This document shows, in pieces, positions 7,694 through 10,420 of a stretch of 10,420 nucleotides of DNA; the first letter of the stretch is position 1, and each line of letters opens with the position of its first letter. The notes under the pieces were generated by a model. It saw only the letters and a program-made list of their open reading frames with translations. It was not told the DNA's origin and made no database searches. This DNA is from Ignavibacteriales bacterium (GTDB lineage Bacteria > Bacteroidota > Ignavibacteria > Ignavibacteriales > Ignavibacteriaceae). The stretch is from the NCBI GenBank assembly GCA_027349615.1, contig DAIEML010000066.1, forward strand, positions 1-10,420. Direction: 5' to 3'. A program made the position numbers and the translations under genes.

Positions 7694-8211
7694 TATATCG
7701 AATCTTTTTCATTTATATAATCTTTAATTAACTCTTTTGTCTTTGGAGTATAATCATTCAGATAATTTATTGTATCGGGAATAATGTTATAAACTTTATG
7801 ATAAAGAAAAGATTTTTGAGTAATATTTTTTGAAGGTGCATTGAAAACATTCATTAAGAAAAAAACTGCACTTAAGAAAAATAAAATTTGTACAGCGCCG
7901 AAGAATCCGCCGAGCAATTGGTTTATCCAATTATTTACTTTGTCGAATGGATGAACCAATCTTTTAATTATGGCAAAAATTACAACCACAGCAATGAAGA
8001 TCATAACACCGGCAATAATTTGAGATAAATAGAATTCAATGCCGAAATTAGTTTCAACTACTGACCCTAATGCGGAAGCATATTTTACAGATAAATAAAT
8101 TCCTAAACCGAATCCAATTAATCCGATAAGTTTTCTTACAAATCCGTCTTTATAACCTAGCACAAATCCCACAAGTGCAACAATAACGATAATAAGATCT
8201 AAAATATTCAA
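7693..8211 (-). CDS. CvpA-family inner membrane protein
   Basis: The 172-residue protein has four hydrophobic segments (about 4-20, 26-43, 63-85 and 98-121) and a polar C-terminal tail, as in the CvpA/colicin V production family. The conserved short motif around NWINQLLGGFFGAVQ (94-108) between segments three and four, and the SFLYHKVYNIIPDTI tail (134-148), fit the family. The start is TTG at 8211, overlapping the YqeY stop as TTGA; no ATG exists that would keep the first membrane segment. A weak GGGAA lies just upstream. The biochemical role of the family is not settled; in Escherichia coli CvpA is linked to colicin V export and envelope stress tolerance. A CvpA-like gene directly before mutS2 is also known from Firmicutes, where yshB precedes mutS2, so this pairing recurs in distant bacteria. 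Confidence 0.87.
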   Translation of the reverse strand: MNILDLIIVIVALVGFVLGYKDGFVRKLIGLIGFGLGIYLSVKYASALGSVVETNFGIEFYLSQIIAGVMIFIAVVVIFAIIKRLVHPFDKVNNWINQLLGGFFGAVQILFFLSAVFFLMNVFNAPSKNITQKSFLYHKVYNIIPDTINYLNDYTPKTKELIKDYINEKDSI

Positions 8212-8660
8212 TTTATTCCCAATATTTTTTCAACAGCAGCTTTAACAATTTTTCCGTCAGCTTTTCCCTTTAGTACTTTCATAACTTGAGGCATAAGTTT
8301 GGGGAAATCTTCTTTTGATTTTGCGCCAATGCTTTCGGCAGTCTTCTTTACTTCGTCGTAAATTTCTTCTTCAGTTAATTGTTTCGGAAGATATTCTTGA
8401 ATTATATTCAATTCTTGTTCTTCCTTGTTAGCTAAGTCTTCTCTTTTTGCAAGTTTGTATTGTTCAATTGCGTCTTTTCTTTTCTTTGCGGCTGTGCTTA
8501 AAAGTTTGATTTCCTCTTCTGCGTTTAATTCTTTTCCAGTTCCGCTTTTTTCAAATTCAAGTATCAACGCACGAATTGATCTTATCGTTTCAAGTTTTAA
8601 TTTATCACCTGACTTCATCGCCAATTTAAGATCTTCATTAATTTTATCTTTTAGAATCAT
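8208..8660 (-). CDS. YqeY/GatB C-terminal-like domain protein
   Basis: This 150-residue soluble helical protein is a stand-alone YqeY-family member. The family resembles the tRNA-binding tail of GatB, the amidotransferase subunit that corrects misacylated Glu-tRNA(Gln) and Asp-tRNA(Asn). Recognisable parts are the N-terminal helix with LETIRSIRALI (22-33), the central block RKDAIEQYKLAKREDLANKE (61-80) followed by IIQEYLPKQL (86-95), and GKADGKIV (132-139) near the C-terminus. Length is normal. The physiological role of stand-alone YqeY proteins is not well defined; a link to tRNA or translation is inferred from the fold. The ATG at 8660 follows GAGGAG by 6 bases. It is the first gene of the minus-strand array and the best place to look for its promoter. 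Confidence 0.92.
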   Translation of the reverse strand: MILKDKINEDLKLAMKSGDKLKLETIRSIRALILEFEKSGTGKELNAEEEIKLLSTAAKKRKDAIEQYKLAKREDLANKEEQELNIIQEYLPKQLTEEEIYDEVKKTAESIGAKSKEDFPKLMPQVMKVLKGKADGKIVKAAVEKILGIN

Positions 8661-8729
8661 TTGTTCTCCTCAACCTCGAATTAAAGAATTAATTCTGTGT
8701 AATATTTTAAATTGAATTAAACTTTTGTT

Positions 8730-8737
8730 CAAATATA
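8730..8737 (-). promoter_or_regulatory. Possible -7 promoter element for the yqeY-to-SGNH array
   Basis: The minus strand reads TATATTTG, an exact match to the Bacteroidota -7 consensus TAnnTTTG, about 70 bases before the YqeY start codon. A clear TTTG at the usual -33 distance is missing; the nearest TTG lies about 14 bases upstream, too close. In AT-rich DNA such an octamer can occur by chance. Confidence 0.35.
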
Positions 8738-8889
8738 AGAAACCGATATTTCAATTTCTATTTCTATTTATTATCGTCTTTCATTCGAAATTTCTATAGT
8801 CAAATCTTTAAAAACCGCAATTCACAAATATTTATTTTTTTATTTCCTTTATTCTTAAATTAGCCGCGAAAATTTTCAGCACTCAATTA

Positions 8890-8895
8890 AAGGAG
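8890..8895 (+). promoter_or_regulatory. Shine-Dalgarno of the C1 peptidase gene
   Basis: AAGGAG lies 5 bases before the ATG at 8901 and fixes the start of the signal-peptide-bearing peptidase. Confidence 0.75.
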
Positions 8896-8900
8896 TAAAA

Positions 8901-10037
8901 ATGCGTTTTAGAAATACTTTATTTGCAGTTTTTCTAGTGGTACTTTTTGTCGTTCAAATATTCCCTCAGAAAGACACAACAAAAAATGCTAAAAAAGATA
9001 GGCATACATTTACGATGCTTTATGATGTTAATGCAACATCAGTTAAAAACCAGGCAAATACCGGCACTTGCTGGGACTTTGCTACTCAATCTTTTTTAGA
9101 AAGCGAATTATTAAGAATGGGCAAGGGTAATTATGATCTCTCCGAAATGTTTAATGTGAGATATACTTATCCATTAAAAGCGGAAAGATATGTTCGTTAC
9201 CATGGCAAATATCAATTTGGCGAAGGCGGACAGGCCCATGATGTTTTAGCAGTTTTTGATAAATATGGCGCTGTTCCGAATTCAGTATATCCTGGTTTAG
9301 AACCTGGTGATTCACTTTATGATAATACTGAAATGGATGAAATATTAAAATCAGTGCTTAACACCATTGTAGAAAGAAACAAAATAACTTCACATTATGA
9401 AGATGTTGTAAATGCTATTTGCGATATTTATCTTGGAAAGGTTCCGGAGAAATTTGAATACAACGGAAAAGAATATACTCCAAAGACTTTTGCGGCAAGC
9501 CTTGGCATAAATACTAAAGATTATGTCGAGATAACTTCATTCACACATCATCCTTTCTATAAAAAATTTGTCCTTGAAGTACCGGATAATTGGGAAGAAG
9601 GCGAATATTATAACGTTCCTCTAGATGACTTAACTAAAATTATGGATAACGCAATTAAAAATGGATTTTCAGTTGCTTGGGATGGTGATGTTGGAAAAGA
9701 TAATTTTTACCGAAAAGAAGGTTATGCTGTTGTTCCACTAGATGGTGATACTTCCAAAACCGGTCCCGAAAAAGAGAGAACAATTACCCAGGAAATCAGA
9801 CAAAAAGCATTTGATGATTACACAACAACTGATGATCATCTTATGCATATAACGGGAATTGCTAAAGACCAAGCTGGCACCGAATTTTATTATACAAAAA
9901 ATTCATGGGGAACAAAAGAGAAAAAGTATGACGGCTATTGGTATCTTTCCGAGCCTTTCGTAAGACTAAGAACTATTGCAATTCTTGTTCACAAAGATGC
10001 GATACCTAAAGACATTAGAGAAAAACTTGGACGTTAA
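8901..10037 (+). CDS. Exported C1-family cysteine peptidase, aminopeptidase C/bleomycin hydrolase type
   Basis: The 378-residue product has a signal peptide (basic MRFR, hydrophobic 6-20) and so acts outside the cytoplasm, unlike the cytosolic PepC of lactic acid bacteria. The papain-fold catalytic set is complete: Gln51 (VKNQANTGTCWDF, oxyanion hole), nucleophile Cys57, His313 in DDHLMHITGIA, and Asn334 in KNSWGT. His313 rather than His316 aligns with the papain spacing of six residues from His to Gly. The middle part, including YDLSEMFNVRYTY (78-90), GKEYTPKTFAASLG (189-202), SFTHHPFYK (213-221) and EVPDNWEEGEYYNVPLD (226-242), is the long insertion of the bleomycin hydrolase group as seen in Bacteroidota aminopeptidase C. 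There is no room for a papain-like propeptide between the signal and the catalytic domain. It probably trims peptides in the periplasm or outside. It stands alone, with its own ribosome binding site and a terminator downstream. Confidence 0.92.
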   Translation: MRFRNTLFAVFLVVLFVVQIFPQKDTTKNAKKDRHTFTMLYDVNATSVKNQANTGTCWDFATQSFLESELLRMGKGNYDLSEMFNVRYTYPLKAERYVRYHGKYQFGEGGQAHDVLAVFDKYGAVPNSVYPGLEPGDSLYDNTEMDEILKSVLNTIVERNKITSHYEDVVNAICDIYLGKVPEKFEYNGKEYTPKTFAASLGINTKDYVEITSFTHHPFYKKFVLEVPDNWEEGEYYNVPLDDLTKIMDNAIKNGFSVAWDGDVGKDNFYRKEGYAVVPLDGDTSKTGPEKERTITQEIRQKAFDDYTTTDDHLMHITGIAKDQAGTEFYYTKNSWGTKEKKYDGYWYLSEPFVRLRTIAILVHKDAIPKDIREKLGR

Positions 10038-10137
10038 ATAGTATAAATGCGGTAATAATAATCAGCCATTATCTATATTTAATAATGGCTGATTGCTAAT
10101 TTAATTTTTCTTCTTTATACAGCATTTAATACTATTT
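10036..10137. repeat. Outer imperfect inverted repeat around the convergent terminator
   Basis: AAATAGTATAAATGC at 10036-10050 and GCATTTAATACTATTT at 10122-10137 are inverse complements apart from one extra base. They flank the terminator hairpin at 10060-10094 and overlap the stop codons of both converging genes. Whether the outer arms pair in RNA is unknown; the unpaired stretches are unequal (9 and 27 bases). Confidence 0.6.
10060..10094 (+). terminator. Intrinsic terminator of the C1 peptidase gene
   Basis: A perfect 13-base stem (AATCAGCCATTAT at 10060-10072, ATAATGGCTGATT at 10082-10094) encloses a 9-base loop. On the plus strand it is followed within a few bases by a U-rich stretch, TTTAATTTTTCTTCTTT (10100-10116). 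The minus-strand side is followed by TATTATTACC, a poor tail, so it mainly serves the peptidase transcript although the hairpin could also slow the converging one. Confidence 0.82.
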
Positions 10138-10420
10138 CAAAAGAATCATTTTTTTTGAACTTATAAAATTGCCCGCTTGAATTTTATAGAAATAAACACC
10201 GCTCGATAATCTTTCTGAATTCCATTTTACTTCATAAGTGCCTGCTGGTTTTTCTTCATTTACTAAAATTGCAACTTCATTTCCGAGAATATCATAAATC
10301 TTCAAAGATATAAGGCTATAAACCGGAAGTTGATAGCTGATTATTGTTGTTGGATTAAACGGATTTGGATAATTCTGATAAAGATTAAAATCTATTGGTT
10401 TCATTAGTTCTTGCTCAATC
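10132..10420 (-). CDS. C-terminal end of a type IX secretion system cargo protein (partial)
   Basis: The minus-strand frame stays open to the right edge; the Met at 10404 is internal, since codons before it continue as IEQEL. What is visible is a complete type A-like T9SS C-terminal sorting domain of about 85 residues: FNLYQNYPNPFNPTTIISYQL, the strand LKIYDILGNEV, AGTYEVKWNSERLSSGVYFYKI, and the terminal KKMILLK with a TAG stop. Such domains direct secretion across the outer membrane by the type IX system and are then usually removed, so the catalytic or binding part of this protein lies beyond the window and its function cannot be stated. The NYPNPFNPTT form is characteristic of Ignavibacteria and related Bacteroidota-group bacteria. 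It converges on the C1 peptidase gene with 94 bases between the stops. Confidence 0.88.
   Translation of the reverse strand, partial: IEQELMKPIDFNLYQNYPNPFNPTTIISYQLPVYSLISLKIYDILGNEVAILVNEEKPAGTYEVKWNSERLSSGVYFYKIQAGNFISSKKMILLK

Larger units (their letters stand above)
8661..8900. other. Divergent intergenic region between the yqeY array and the peptidase gene
   Basis: This 240-base AT-rich gap separates divergently transcribed genes and should hold both promoters. I see a good Bacteroidota-like -7 box on the minus strand at 8730-8737, the two ribosome binding sites at its ends, and a perfect 12-base palindrome (AGAATTAATTCT, 8685-8696) in the presumed leader of the minus-strand array. No ORF, tRNA or riboswitch-like structure was recognised. 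Confidence 0.6.

Noticed and set aside
7428..7727. Plus-strand 99-codon ORF opposite the mutS2 start
   Set aside because: It is antisense to conserved MutS2 sequence and has no independent evidence of coding. The same applies to the other plus-strand ORFs within 1905-7295 and at 8425-8715.
596..8660. A new defence or mobile system hidden in the seven-gene array
   Set aside because: Every gene matches a known housekeeping, envelope or metabolic family over its length, and there are no integrase, transposase, repeat or toxin-antitoxin signatures.
8685..8696. Perfect 12-base palindrome AGAATTAATTCT in the yqeY leader, considered as an operator
   Set aside because: Such AT-only-core palindromes arise often by chance in AT-rich intergenic DNA, and no second copy or known regulator match is visible.
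8840..8875. TAAATTAG as a -7 element for the C1 peptidase gene
   Set aside because: It differs from the consensus at one position and no -33 partner is seen in the surrounding T-rich run; the evidence is too weak to list.

Overview
The window is AT-rich bacterial chromosome from the Bacteroidota/Ignavibacteriota side of the tree. Three observations suggest this. The gene entering from the right edge ends in a type IX secretion C-terminal sorting domain with the NYPNPFNPTT motif, which is especially common in Ignavibacteria-like genomes. The FadL-type porin sits next to a GDSL lipoprotein. The acyl-CoA carboxylase is split into separate biotin carboxylase and biotin carrier genes, and the signal-peptide C1 peptidase matches the Bacteroidota aminopeptidase C type. 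This is an inference from protein character; there is no rRNA or marker tree here.

Layout: positions 1-472 (minus strand) hold a SPOR-domain lipoprotein cut by the left edge. Positions 560-584 are a strong intrinsic terminator. From 596 to 8660, seven minus-strand genes lie head to tail in the transcription order YqeY-like protein, CvpA-like membrane protein, MutS2, biotin carboxylase, biotin carrier protein, OmpP1/FadL-like channel, SGNH/GDSL lipoprotein. The first five are joined by overlaps or a 19-base gap, the FadL gene follows after 61 bases and the hydrolase after 18, and no terminator is visible between them. One long transcript from a possible promoter near 8730 to the terminator at 560-584 is therefore plausible. 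Three of the seven genes start with TTG or GTG.

Positions 8661-8900 form a divergent intergenic region. From 8901 to 10037 a plus-strand gene encodes an exported papain-fold peptidase of the aminopeptidase C/bleomycin hydrolase group. It converges on the type IX secretion cargo gene (10132 to the right edge). Between them lies a terminator hairpin nested in a second, larger inverted repeat that overlaps both stop codons.

Functionally the left half looks like lipid and acyl metabolism at the cell envelope: an esterase-like surface lipoprotein, a hydrophobic-compound channel and two subunits of an acyl-CoA carboxylase whose carboxyltransferase is not in the window. The right half of the array is housekeeping (MutS2, YqeY, CvpA). 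I saw no mobile element, CRISPR array, tRNA, rRNA or defence system, and nothing that clearly amounts to a new system. The most interesting points are the FadL-SGNH coupling, the orphan split carboxylase, the non-ATG starts and the nested hairpin.
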